From: Streptomyces prunicolor NBRC 13075
GTDB taxonomy: Bacteria; Actinomycetota; Actinomycetes; Streptomycetales; Streptomycetaceae
Reading direction: 5' to 3'
DNA: 64,000 bases
Assembly: GCF_000367365.1 (NCBI RefSeq)
Contig: NZ_BARF01000042.1
Location: 159,207-223,206 of the forward strand
The notes under the pieces are model-generated. The model was not told the origin of the DNA. It searched no databases and saw only the letters and a list, made by a program, of their open reading frames with translations. Positions within the stretch are counted from its first letter, which is position 1. Every line of letters begins with the position of its first letter. This document shows, piece by piece, positions 51,005-60,240 of the stretch. Both the position numbers and the translations under genes were made by a program.

Positions 51005-52300
51005 ATGACGAAGAAAACCCTGCTCACCGGCGGCACCGTGGTCAGCATGGACCCGGCCGTCGGCGATCTCGCACGCGGTGACGTGCTGATCGAGGACGGT
51101 GTGATCGTCGAGGTGGCCGCGCACATCGACGCGCCGGACGCCGAGGTGATCGACGCGAGCGACCGGATCGTCATGCCCGGCTTCGTCGACAACCACCGCC
51201 ACTCCTGGCAGACCGCGTTCCGAGGCGCCGGCGCGGACTGGACGTTCCCCGAGTGGGCGCTGGCCATGCACCGCACGGTCAAACCCCACTACCGGCCCGA
51301 GGACGTCTACGTCGGCACCCTGCTCGGCCGCCTGGAGGCCCTGCACTCCGGTGTGACCACGATGCTGGACTGGTACCACGTCGCGCAGACCCACGACCAC
51401 GAGGACGCCGCCGTCGCCGCGCTGCGGGACGCGCCGGGGCGGTCGATCTTCTGCCTCGGCGCCGGTTGGGGCACCGCCGACTCCGTCGCCGCCGACATCC
51501 GCCGCGTCCGCTCCGAGCTGCCCGGCGACGGCCTGGTCACCATGGCGCTGGGCCTGCGCGGCCCCGACGACACCGGTATGGACACCGTCGCCCGGGAGCT
51601 GAAGCTGGCGGCCGAACTCGGCCTGCGCACCAGCCTGCACATCGAGGCCGCCGGTACGGTCACCGACCTCCACGAACACGGCCTGCTGCGGGACACCACC
51701 ACCTTCGTGCACGCCAACGGGATCAGCGACGAGGAGCTGCGCATGCTCGCCGGCGCGGGCGCTTCGCTGTCGATCAGTCCCGACGTCGAACTGAAGATGG
51801 GGTTCGGATCGCCGGTCACCGGGCGGGCGTTGGCGGCGGGCGTGCGCCCGACGCTGTCCGTCGACGACGTCCCGTCGGTCGGCGGTGACCTGTTCTCCAC
51901 GATGCGTACGGCCTTCGCCGTGCAGCGCGGTCTGGACGGCGGCCTGCGCTCCCGTGACCTGCTGGAGTTCACCACCGTCGACGCCGCCCGGTCCTGCGGG
52001 CTCGACTCCCGCACGGGCAGCGTCACGCCAGGCAAGGACGCCGACCTGATCCTCCTGCGCACCGACGACCTGACCGTGTTCCCGGTCACCGACCCGGTCG
52101 GCACGATCGTCAGCGCGGGTCACCCCGGACTCGTCGACACCGTCCTCGTCGCCGGTCAAGTGGTCAAGCGTGACGGGGTGTTGGTTGGCGTGGACCTGCC
52201 CGCGCTGCGCACCCGACTGCTCGCGTCCCGGGACCGGATCGCGGCGGCGGCAGGGATTCCGGTCGACGGAACGTGGCGTCCGCGGCCGGAACAGAAGTAG
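51005..52300 (+). CDS. Amidohydrolase (TrzA/AtzA-like deaminase family)
   Basis: 431 residues. TIM-barrel metal hydrolase with HxH in GFVDNHRHSWQT, metal His in SLHIEA, second His in FVHANGIS and the metal Asp in SVDDVPSVG. Typical substrates are guanine, N-heterocycles or chlorinated triazines; none can be picked. ATG 51005 follows TAGGAGATCCTCC. It lies 102 nt after the PLP lyase gene, and that gap carries the 19-bp repeat, so co-transcription is likely but not certain. Confidence 0.88.
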   Translation: MTKKTLLTGGTVVSMDPAVGDLARGDVLIEDGVIVEVAAHIDAPDAEVIDASDRIVMPGFVDNHRHSWQTAFRGAGADWTFPEWALAMHRTVKPHYRPEDVYVGTLLGRLEALHSGVTTMLDWYHVAQTHDHEDAAVAALRDAPGRSIFCLGAGWGTADSVAADIRRVRSELPGDGLVTMALGLRGPDDTGMDTVARELKLAAELGLRTSLHIEAAGTVTDLHEHGLLRDTTTFVHANGISDEELRMLAGAGASLSISPDVELKMGFGSPVTGRALAAGVRPTLSVDDVPSVGGDLFSTMRTAFAVQRGLDGGLRSRDLLEFTTVDAARSCGLDSRTGSVTPGKDADLILLRTDDLTVFPVTDPVGTIVSAGHPGLVDTVLVAGQVVKRDGVLVGVDLPALRTRLLASRDRIAAAAGIPVDGTWRPRPEQK

Positions 52301-52355
52301 GCGCACGTGGCCGGACCCGGGGCAAGCCCCTGTTCAACGTGCCCGCTCGGGCTCG

Positions 52356-52808
52356 TCACACCGCGTCCCCGCCCTCCAGCGCCGAAGGGTTCAGCGACGC
52401 CAGCAACTTGAGCAGCAGTGCGTGTGTCTGCTCCTGCTCCGCCGGTGTCAGTGCCTGAAGCGCCTCGGCGTGGGCGGCGTCCACCGTCTCCGCGGCCTCC
52501 GCCGCGAGTCGTACGCCGGCCTCCGTGACGTGCAGACGCTGGGTGCGCCGGTCGCCGGGCGTGGTGCGGCGCTCCAGCATCCCGCGCTCGACCAGCCCGT
52601 TGACCGCCGTACCCATCGACTGCGGGGTGATCGCCGCCCGGCGTGCCGCGGTCGCGCTGGAGACCCCTGGGTCGAGGACCGCCTGCATCAGGGCCCGGTG
52701 CTGGGCGAGGGTCAGCTGGAGCGGGCGCAGGGCGCGCTCCATCCGAGCCGCCATGATCTGGCCGATCTGCCAGGCGACGTAGCCGGTGCGGCGGTCGGGA
52801 TGGTTCAC
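52356..52808 (-). CDS. MarR-family transcriptional regulator
   Basis: 150 residues with the winged helix-turn-helix of MarR (LTLAQHRALMQAVLDPG, AAITPQSMGTAVNGLVERGMLERRTTPGDRRTQRLHVT). GTG 52808 has a GAAGAGG site. It is divergent from a membrane-protein gene, and the 105 nt between them contain an inverted repeat overlapping a -10-like TAATAT (52878-52883), a typical repressor-efflux arrangement. Confidence 0.9.
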   Translation of the reverse strand: MNHPDRRTGYVAWQIGQIMAARMERALRPLQLTLAQHRALMQAVLDPGVSSATAARRAAITPQSMGTAVNGLVERGMLERRTTPGDRRTQRLHVTEAGVRLAAEAAETVDAAHAEALQALTPAEQEQTHALLLKLLASLNPSALEGGDAV

Positions 52809-52852
52809 GGGGTGGACCTCTTCTGCGGGGCACTTCGTAGCGGCACTTTTGT

Positions 52853-52893
52853 AAGGCAGCTGATTGTGATGTACAAATAATATCAGTTGCCTT
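52853..52893. promoter_or_regulatory. Candidate MarR operator
   Basis: AAGGCAGCTGAT (52853-52864) and ATCAGTTGCCTT (52882-52893) form an inverted repeat with 11 of 12 matches. A second nested palindrome TTGT-GATGT-ACAA spans 52864-52876. Both straddle the likely -10 of the membrane-protein gene. Confidence 0.6.
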
Positions 52894-52913
52894 CTAATCG
52901 AGGACCGCTTCCG

Positions 52914-54002
52914 ATGTCCCAGCACGTCGCCCCCCGAACCACCGACGCAACCGGCACGACCGGCCCGACCGGCACCCCCCGGCCGTCGCACAAGCACGCC
53001 CTGGACGTGGCCCACCCGCCCCCCGGCCCCGGAAACCTGCGTGCCGTCCTGCTCCCCGTGGCGGTCGTGCTGCTGATCGGTGCCGTGTTCGTCAGCGTCT
53101 ACCTCGCCGCCTTCCACGCCCCGAGCCCGCATCAACTCCGCGTCGGCACAACGGAGATAGGCACCGCGCAGGCCCACCTGAACCAGGACCTCGACCGCAT
53201 CGCCCCGGGTGGCTTCACCGTCGAGACCTACCCCGACGAGACCGCCGCCCGGAACGCCGTACAGGACAGAAAGGTCTACGCGGCCTACCTCGGCGACGGA
53301 AAGCTGCTCTACGGCAGCGCGAACGGAGCCGCCGTCACCGCGACCGTGACCACCGCCTTCGGCTCCGTGGCCCACGCCGAGCAGCACGAACTCGCCGTCG
53401 AGGACGTCGCCCCGGCGGCGGCGGGGGACACCCGGGGCCTCTCCGTCTTCTACGCCGCCTTCGGTCTGGTCCTCGCGGGCTACCTCTTCGGTATGACGAC
53501 GTACCAACTCGCCCCCCGCCTCCAGTACCGCTGGCGGATGGCCAGCCTGGCCCTGTTCGGCGTCGTCGGCGGTCTCCTGATCGCCACCATCGCCGGCAGC
53601 ACGGGCTTCGGCGCGCTGCCCGGCTCCTTCCTGCCCCTCGTCGCCGTCATCGCACTGATGGGCGCCGCGGTCGGCGGTACGACGATGGTGCTGCTCCGGC
53701 TGTTCGGCTCGGCCGGTGTCAGCCTCGCCTCGATTCTCATGCTGATCCTCGGCAACAGCAGCAGCGGCGGGATCATGCCGGCCGCCTATCTGCCGGGCTG
53801 GCTGCGCCCGCTCTCCGAGATCCTGCCGGTCGGCGTCGGCGTCCGCGCGATGCAGGGCCTGTCCCGCTTCCAGAACGACGGCCTGTCCCGCGCCCTGGTG
53901 ATCCTCCCGGTGTGGGTGCTCGGCGCCGCCCTCGTGCTCTACCTCAAGGACGTGTACCGGCGCGGACCCCGAGCCCAGACGCCCGCGCCCGTGACCGGCT
54001 GA
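52914..54002 (+). CDS. Membrane protein of ABC-2/YhgE-like efflux type
   Basis: 362 residues. A Thr/Pro-rich cytoplasmic N-terminus, one membrane segment near 45-65, an extracytoplasmic domain of about 120 residues (TTEIGTAQAHLNQDLDRI), then five more membrane segments near 180-350. This is the half-transporter layout of YhgE/Pip or DUF3533-like proteins, often under MarR or TetR control. The ATG follows GAGGA. No ATPase is adjacent. Probable role is export of a toxic compound or lipid; inferred from context. Confidence 0.8.
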   Translation: MSQHVAPRTTDATGTTGPTGTPRPSHKHALDVAHPPPGPGNLRAVLLPVAVVLLIGAVFVSVYLAAFHAPSPHQLRVGTTEIGTAQAHLNQDLDRIAPGGFTVETYPDETAARNAVQDRKVYAAYLGDGKLLYGSANGAAVTATVTTAFGSVAHAEQHELAVEDVAPAAAGDTRGLSVFYAAFGLVLAGYLFGMTTYQLAPRLQYRWRMASLALFGVVGGLLIATIAGSTGFGALPGSFLPLVAVIALMGAAVGGTTMVLLRLFGSAGVSLASILMLILGNSSSGGIMPAAYLPGWLRPLSEILPVGVGVRAMQGLSRFQNDGLSRALVILPVWVLGAALVLYLKDVYRRGPRAQTPAPVTG

Positions 54003-54004
54003 CG

Positions 54005-54118
54005 TTGTCCCCGAGCGACACCGTCACCGTCCCCGCCGTCACCATGTTCCACGTCGACGAAACCGGCCTCATCGACGACTTCCGCGTCTACTTCGATCTC
54101 GCCCCGCTTTTCGCCTGA
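54005..54118 (+). pseudogene. Remnant of a SnoaL-like (NTF2-fold) gene
   Basis: A 37-residue frame directly after the membrane-protein stop reads like the last two strands of a SnoaL-type NTF2 domain (VTVPAVTMFHVDETGLIDDF, ending FDLAPLFA). No upstream part of the fold and no credible start are present. It looks like a 5'-truncated gene left after a deletion. Confidence 0.55.
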
Positions 54119-54190
54119 TCGTCCCCGGACGCGGCATCCTGGACACCGCAGAGGATCTACCTGGACTTCCTCTCGGGAAAGGACCTTTCG

Positions 54191-55621
<1,431 letters not shown>

Positions 55622-55769
55622 CGCACGGGTCAACCGGCCCTCCCCGCTTGCCGAGTCGCCCTTGGGGGCGCCTGCCGATGGGGCGCCTGCCGATGGGTCC
55701 CCCGAACGACTTTGCCAGTCCTTTACAACCCATCCGCCCGCTGCCTCGTCTCTCCGCTCGATCACTGAC

Positions 55770-55813
55770 CCGCCCCACCGCCGAACCGTCGCTCGACGGA
55801 CCCGGTGGGGCGG
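55770..55813 (+). promoter_or_regulatory. Large leader hairpin before the sortase cassette
   Basis: Outer 11-bp perfect arms (55770-55780 with 55803-55813) enclose an inner 6-bp stem (CCGTCG-CT-CGACGG). It lies just before the ribosome site of the APDTG protein gene, so it could attenuate the cassette, or terminate transcription from lpdA. Confidence 0.6.
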
Positions 55814-55833
55814 CCGACGAGAGAGAGCGATTC

Positions 55834-56223
55834 ATGCGCCGAACTGTCCTCAGCGCCCTGGCACTCACGTGCGGCGCGGTCCTGGCGTCCACCGCGCCCG
55901 CGTTCGCGGCCGGGGCCTCCGCGGCCCCGACCCGCACCCCGTCCGCGGTGCCGAGCGCCACCAGGGCGCCGACCCCGGCCCCCACCGCCGAACCCACCCG
56001 CAGCGCGTCCACCGCGCCCTCCGCCGAACCGTCCGCCGCCTCCACCCGGGCCCCGAGCCAGGTCGCCGAGGTCCCCAGCGGCGCCCCGGACACCGGTGTC
56101 ACGACGGGGTCGAAGTCGTCCGACGACATGACGACCGGGCTGGCCGGTGCGGGAGCCGCCGCGCTGCTCGTCGGCGGCGGCGCCTTCGTCGTCGTACGGC
56201 GCCGGAGGACGACCGGCGTATGA
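55834..56223 (+). CDS. Small secreted APDTG surface protein (sortase substrate)
   Basis: 129 residues. Signal peptide (MRRTVLSALALTCGAVL, cleavage near AFA), a Pro/Ala/Ser/Thr-rich stalk with no folded domain (30-82), an LPxTG-like APDTG at 84-88, a membrane segment at about 102-121 and the basic tail RRRR. Spacing between motif and membrane segment (about 13 residues) is longer than usual. The ATG overlaps nothing upstream; its stop overlaps the sortase start by 4 nt, so substrate and enzyme are coupled. Confidence 0.8.
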   Translation: MRRTVLSALALTCGAVLASTAPAFAAGASAAPTRTPSAVPSATRAPTPAPTAEPTRSASTAPSAEPSAASTRAPSQVAEVPSGAPDTGVTTGSKSSDDMTTGLAGAGAAALLVGGGAFVVVRRRRTTGV

Positions 56224-56843
56224 CCTCGCTCTCCAGGCGCGCCTTCGTCACCGCGGCGACGGCAACGCTGCTCGCGGGCTGCGGCGGCGGGAACGGGACG
56301 ACCTCGTCCGCGAACGCCCCTCAGCGGCAAGGGAGTTCGACGCCTTCCGGACAGCCCTCCGCGCCTTCCTCCGCCAAGACGGCACACGCCCTCGCGCGTT
56401 CCGTCCCGGTCACCCTGCGCGTCCCGGCGATCGGGGTCGACACCCCGGTCATACAGCTGGGGCTGGCCTCGGACGGCACCGTGCAGGTGCCGCCGATCAC
56501 CGCGCACGACCGGGCGGGCTGGTACCGGCACTCACCGACACCCGGCCAGACCGGGCCGTCGGTGATCCTCGGGCATGTGACCGTCGGCGCGTACGGGGAC
56601 GGCGTCTTCCGCCATCTCGCGAAGCTGCGCAAGGGCGACCGGATCGAGGCGGGCCTGGAGAACGGCACGACGGCCACGTTCACCGTCACCACCGTACGGA
56701 CGGTCGCCAAGGCCGACTTCCCGTCGGACGAGGTGTACGGGAACGTGGCCCGTCCCGAACTGCGTCTTATCACCTGCGGCGGGACCCGCACCGGTACGGG
56801 ATACCTCGACAACGTGATCGTCTTCGCCACGCTGACCGGCTGA
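56220..56843 (+). CDS. Class F sortase
   Basis: 207 residues. A Tat/lipobox-like N-terminus (SRRAFVTAATATLLAGC) anchors the protein, followed by the class F catalytic barrel: IPVTLRVPAIGV-like start, His119 in LGHVTV, Cys186 in LITCGG, and Arg190 as the likely third residue. Expected reaction is cleavage of an LPxTG-like motif and attachment to the cell wall; the neighbouring APDTG protein is the obvious substrate. ATG 56220 sits in the upstream stop codon. Confidence 0.88.
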   Translation: MTSLSRRAFVTAATATLLAGCGGGNGTTSSANAPQRQGSSTPSGQPSAPSSAKTAHALARSVPVTLRVPAIGVDTPVIQLGLASDGTVQVPPITAHDRAGWYRHSPTPGQTGPSVILGHVTVGAYGDGVFRHLAKLRKGDRIEAGLENGTTATFTVTTVRTVAKADFPSDEVYGNVARPELRLITCGGTRTGTGYLDNVIVFATLTG

Positions 56844-56890
56844 ACTCCCGTACCCCGTAAGTACTTTGCACGTCACGACCATGGAGAGCG

Positions 56891-57382
56891 TTGAAACGGT
56901 CCCGCGAGAGGGCAGCGTCCGAACTGTTCGCCGCCGTCTACCCGCGCCTCGCCGGCTGGTGCCGCCGTCTCGTCGACGACGACGAGACGGCCCACGAGAT
57001 CGCCTCCGAGGCGTTCACCCGGCTCTGGGCCCGCTGGACGAAGGTGACGGAACCGCGCGGCTTCCTCTACGTCACCGCGGCCAACCTCGTCCGGGACCAC
57101 TGGCGCAAACTGGAGCGCGAACGCCGGGCCGTGCGCCGCGCCACCACGGAGGAGGCGATCCGGCCGCCGACCGAACAGAGCGACCCGTCCGTACGACTGC
57201 TCGTCCAGTCGCTGCCCGAACGACTGCGCGTCCCGATCCTCCTGCACTACTACGCCGACATGCCGATCCGGGAGGTGTCCGTGCTGACCGGACGCAAGGA
57301 AGGAACCATCAAGGCCGACCTCCACGCGGCCCGCGAACTGCTCCGCGCCCACCTGAGGAGAAGCCTTGACCACACACTTTGA
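56891..57382 (+). CDS. ECF-type RNA polymerase sigma factor
   Basis: 163 residues. Region 2 (FAAVYPRLAGWCRRLVDDDETAHEIASEAFTRLW) and region 4 (LPERLRVPILLHYYADMPIREVSVLTGRKEGTIKADLHAARELL) are both present, so it is a short sigma-70-type protein. The TTG start with a GGAG site fits best. It is 47 nt after the sortase gene and overlaps a small membrane-protein gene, which may be its anti-sigma partner. Confidence 0.88.
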   Translation: MKRSRERAASELFAAVYPRLAGWCRRLVDDDETAHEIASEAFTRLWARWTKVTEPRGFLYVTAANLVRDHWRKLERERRAVRRATTEEAIRPPTEQSDPSVRLLVQSLPERLRVPILLHYYADMPIREVSVLTGRKEGTIKADLHAARELLRAHLRRSLDHTL

Positions 57383-57827
57383 CGAGGGAGACGGGGAACC
57401 GGGCCGCGACCTCGACGACCCCCTCACGGTCATCCTGCGCCCCTCCTCCACCGAGTACCTCGGCCCGCCCACCGGCCGCTACGAGTCGATCCGCCGCGGC
57501 GCGAACCGCCGCCGCCTGCTCCGCGCGACACTCGGCGCCGGCGCGACCTGCGCGGTGATCGCCCTCGCGGCCCTCCCCTTCCGCCTCTCCCACCACGACT
57601 CTCCTACGACCCCCACGGTCCCCCTCGCCCCACCCCCCGCGAGCAGCAGCGCTCCTACGGCCTCGCCGTCCCAGGCCCCGTCCGCGACGAAGGCGCCCAG
57701 CTCCACCCCCACCGCGAGCCCGAGTTCCCCCGCGGACGTCCGCACCCCGAGCCGCACCGTGGTCCCCACCACGGAACCGTCCAGGGTCGCGTCGGAGCCG
57801 TCGGCCGTGGCGACCCAGGCGCGATGA
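57366..57827 (+). CDS. Single-pass membrane protein, possible anti-sigma factor
   Basis: 153 residues from TTG 57366, with GAGGAGAAGCC upstream. Cytoplasmic N-terminus of about 50 acidic then basic residues, one membrane segment (about 52-70, LGAGATCAVIALAALPF) and an external Ser/Pro/Thr-rich tail. It overlaps the sigma factor gene by 17 nt. The layout fits an anti-sigma factor, though no ZAS motif is present. The external tail may span the wall. Confidence 0.75.
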   Translation: MTTHFDEGDGEPGRDLDDPLTVILRPSSTEYLGPPTGRYESIRRGANRRRLLRATLGAGATCAVIALAALPFRLSHHDSPTTPTVPLAPPPASSSAPTASPSQAPSATKAPSSTPTASPSSPADVRTPSRTVVPTTEPSRVASEPSAVATQAR

Positions 57828-57924
57828 CCCGGCCCCGATAACTCCCGCGTCCACAGGGGCAATTGCAGCCATTCCTGTCGCGCATCTTGCCGACAATATT
57901 GCCGGGGCGTTACACAAGTGGGTC

Positions 57925-59619
57925 ATGGGAAGGACGACCACACTCCGCAGTAGAGTCCGCACCATCCTGGCAACCGCAAGCGTGCTCGGCCTCGGGCTGC
58001 TGTCCCCGATCGCCGTCCACGCACTGAAGTCCACTCCCGCACAAGGGAGTTCGGAACACTCGTCCCTGGTGGTGTCCACCGCCACCGGCAAGGTCAGGGG
58101 ACAGGCCCAGACCGGATACGACGCCTGGCTCGGCATCCCCTACGCCGCCAACCCCACCGCCGCCGACCGCTGGACGGCCCCTCGACCCGCCTCCGCCTGG
58201 AGCGGCATCCGCGACGCCTCCCGCTTCGGCGACCGCTGTGCCCAGTCCTCCGGCTGGGACCCCGGCTACGAGAAGACGATCACGACCGAGGACTGCCTCG
58301 ACCTCAACGTCTATGCACCACAGGGGAGTACACAGGGCGGTACACGGGGGAGTGGGACCGACACCCCGGTCGTCGTCTGGATCCACGGCGGCGGTTTCAC
58401 CGGCGGCGCCGGACAGGACACCAACCCGCGCAAGTTCGTCCAGCAGACGGGCGCGATCGTCGTCACCGTCAACTACCGCCTGGGCCCGCTGGGTTACCTC
58501 AACCTGCCCCAGCTCCGCGCCGAGAACGCCAACGGCGCCGGAAACTACGGCCTGTTGGACCAGCAGACGGCGCTGCGCTGGGTCCGGTCCAACATCGGGC
58601 ACTTCGGCGGCGACGCGAAGAACGTCACCATCGTCGGCCAGTCCGCGGGCGGCAGTTCGGTCTGCGACCAGCTCGCCTCGCCCACCGCCAAGGGCCTGTT
58701 CGCCCGGGCGGTCATCATGAGCGGCGGCTGCGCCCTCCAGACGGCGGCGGCCGGTGAGACGCAGAGCCAGGCCTTCGTCAAGGAGATCGGCTGCGCCACC
58801 GCCTCCGACGTCCTCGCCTGCCTGCGCGCCAAACCGGCCTCGGCGATCGTCGCCGCCCAACTGAAGGCCCCGATCCGCCCGTCCCTCGGCGGCACCGCGT
58901 TCCCGGTGGACCCGGGGACGGCCGTACAGACGGGGAACTTCACCAAGGTCCCGGTCATGCTGGGCCAGACCAACAGCGAACGCGGCCTGTTCACCTTCCA
59001 GAACTACGACTACCTCGGCACACCGATGACCGCCGACCAGTACACCCAGGCGGTGAGGTCGACGTACGGCACGAACGCGGACAAGGTCCTCGCCGAGTAC
59101 CCGCTCACCGCCTACCCCACCCCGGGCCAGGCCTGGACCGCCGTCCAGAACGGCTCGACCTCCTACGACCGCCAACAGCTGATGGCGCGACTGTCGAAGT
59201 GGGTACCGACGTACGCCTACGAGTTCGCCGAGAGCGACACCCCGCACTTCACCTCGATCTACCGCCTCCAGCAACAGAGCGCCACGGCAAGGGACTTCCC
59301 CTTCGGCGGAGCGATCCACGTCGATGACCTCGGTTACCTCTGGGACTACCTGGGCCAGACGTTGCCCTACGACGACGACCAACTGGAGCTGTCCCGCCAG
59401 ATGATCACCTTCTGGGACCACTTCACCGCGACCGGCACCCCGAACGGCTCCGGCACCCCGAACTGGCCGAAGTACCGCACCAAGACAGGGGAGTTGATGT
59501 CCCTGAAGGCCTGCGACACGGCACCGTCGAGCAACGAACCCCCGGCGGCCTGCTCCAAGGTCACCCGTGACTTCGCCCAGGAACACGACCTGGACTTCTG
59601 GCAGAGCCTCGGGTCGTAG
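57925..59619 (+). CDS. Secreted carboxylesterase type B
   Basis: 564 residues. An N-terminal signal segment (ILATASVLGLGLLSPIAVHA) is followed by the type-B esterase fold: GIPYAANPTAADRW, IHGGGFTGGA, nucleophile Ser240 in GQSAGGSSVC, acid Glu in GQTNSERGLF, and base His in GGAIHVDDLGY. Substrate unknown; para-nitrobenzyl or acetyl esterase-like. ATG 57925 lacks a strong ribosome site. Monocistronic, with a palindrome after the stop. Confidence 0.92.
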   Translation: MGRTTTLRSRVRTILATASVLGLGLLSPIAVHALKSTPAQGSSEHSSLVVSTATGKVRGQAQTGYDAWLGIPYAANPTAADRWTAPRPASAWSGIRDASRFGDRCAQSSGWDPGYEKTITTEDCLDLNVYAPQGSTQGGTRGSGTDTPVVVWIHGGGFTGGAGQDTNPRKFVQQTGAIVVTVNYRLGPLGYLNLPQLRAENANGAGNYGLLDQQTALRWVRSNIGHFGGDAKNVTIVGQSAGGSSVCDQLASPTAKGLFARAVIMSGGCALQTAAAGETQSQAFVKEIGCATASDVLACLRAKPASAIVAAQLKAPIRPSLGGTAFPVDPGTAVQTGNFTKVPVMLGQTNSERGLFTFQNYDYLGTPMTADQYTQAVRSTYGTNADKVLAEYPLTAYPTPGQAWTAVQNGSTSYDRQQLMARLSKWVPTYAYEFAESDTPHFTSIYRLQQQSATARDFPFGGAIHVDDLGYLWDYLGQTLPYDDDQLELSRQMITFWDHFTATGTPNGSGTPNWPKYRTKTGELMSLKACDTAPSSNEPPAACSKVTRDFAQEHDLDFWQSLGS

Positions 59620-59625
59620 CGACGA

Positions 59626-59666
59626 CACCTGTCGGCCGACACACCACACCTGTCGGCCGACAGGTG
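59626..59666 (+). terminator. Duplicated palindrome after the secreted esterase
   Basis: CACCTGTCGGCCGACAGGTG (59647-59666) is a perfect 20-bp palindrome; its first 15 nt also occur at 59626-59640, 21 nt upstream. Probably a terminator; an operator is also possible. Confidence 0.6.
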
Positions 59667-59677
59667 CCGGCATTATT

Positions 59678-59706
59678 TTGAACGTGTTCAATTCTCGGCG
59701 TAGGCT
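59678..59706 (+). promoter_or_regulatory. Promoter with palindromic TTGAAC-GT-GTTCAA over the -35
   Basis: -35 TTGAAC (59678-59683), 17-nt spacer, -10 TAGGCT (59701-59706). The -35 is the left half of TTGAACGTGTTCAA, a palindrome typical of TetR-family operators. Repression by an unlinked regulator is likely, as none is adjacent. Confidence 0.7.
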
Positions 59707-59712
59707 GCCGCC

Positions 59713-60240
59713 ATGAACGACAGAGCCGCCCTCCTGAAGGGCATCCGCGCCTGGCTGGTCCTGTTCGTCGTCTGTCTGGTGCTCAGTGGCGCCACCGCTT
59801 TTCCGCTGGTCCACGAACTCCGTTGGACCGAGGACGTGTTGAGGTCCCTGTCCGTACCGCACTACCTGCCCACCCTGATGGACTGGATCGTGCAGGTGCG
59901 ACAGGGACTCGACACCGCCGACACCGACTACCCCTTCCTCCTCTACGGCACGGACTGGCTGGCCTTCGCGCACCTCGTCATCGCGGTCGCCTTCTACGGC
60001 CCCTACCGCGACCCGGTCCGCAACATCTGGGTCGTCGAGTTCGGGATGATCGCCTGCGCCGGGATCGTTCCGCTCGCCCTGATCTGCGGGCCGATCCGCG
60101 GAATTCCCTTCTGGTGGACGGTGATCGACCTGTCCTTCGGGATCATCGGGATCGTCCCGCTGTACGTCGTGCGGAGGAAGATCAAGCGTTTGGAGGCCGT
60201 GACGTTCGAGTCAACTCCCGCCCTCATCCCGGCTACTTGA
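59713..60240 (+). CDS. Four-helix membrane protein of unknown function
   Basis: 175 residues with four membrane segments (about 13-33, 75-93, 105-125, 130-150). No recognised catalytic motif; HYLPTLMDW and the conserved-looking DPVRN loop are candidates. The gene is behind a palindromic promoter (59678-59706) and overlaps the convergent hydrolase gene by 8 bp. The ATG starts 7 nt after the -10 box, so the message is probably leaderless. Confidence 0.75.
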   Translation: MNDRAALLKGIRAWLVLFVVCLVLSGATAFPLVHELRWTEDVLRSLSVPHYLPTLMDWIVQVRQGLDTADTDYPFLLYGTDWLAFAHLVIAVAFYGPYRDPVRNIWVVEFGMIACAGIVPLALICGPIRGIPFWWTVIDLSFGIIGIVPLYVVRRKIKRLEAVTFESTPALIPAT

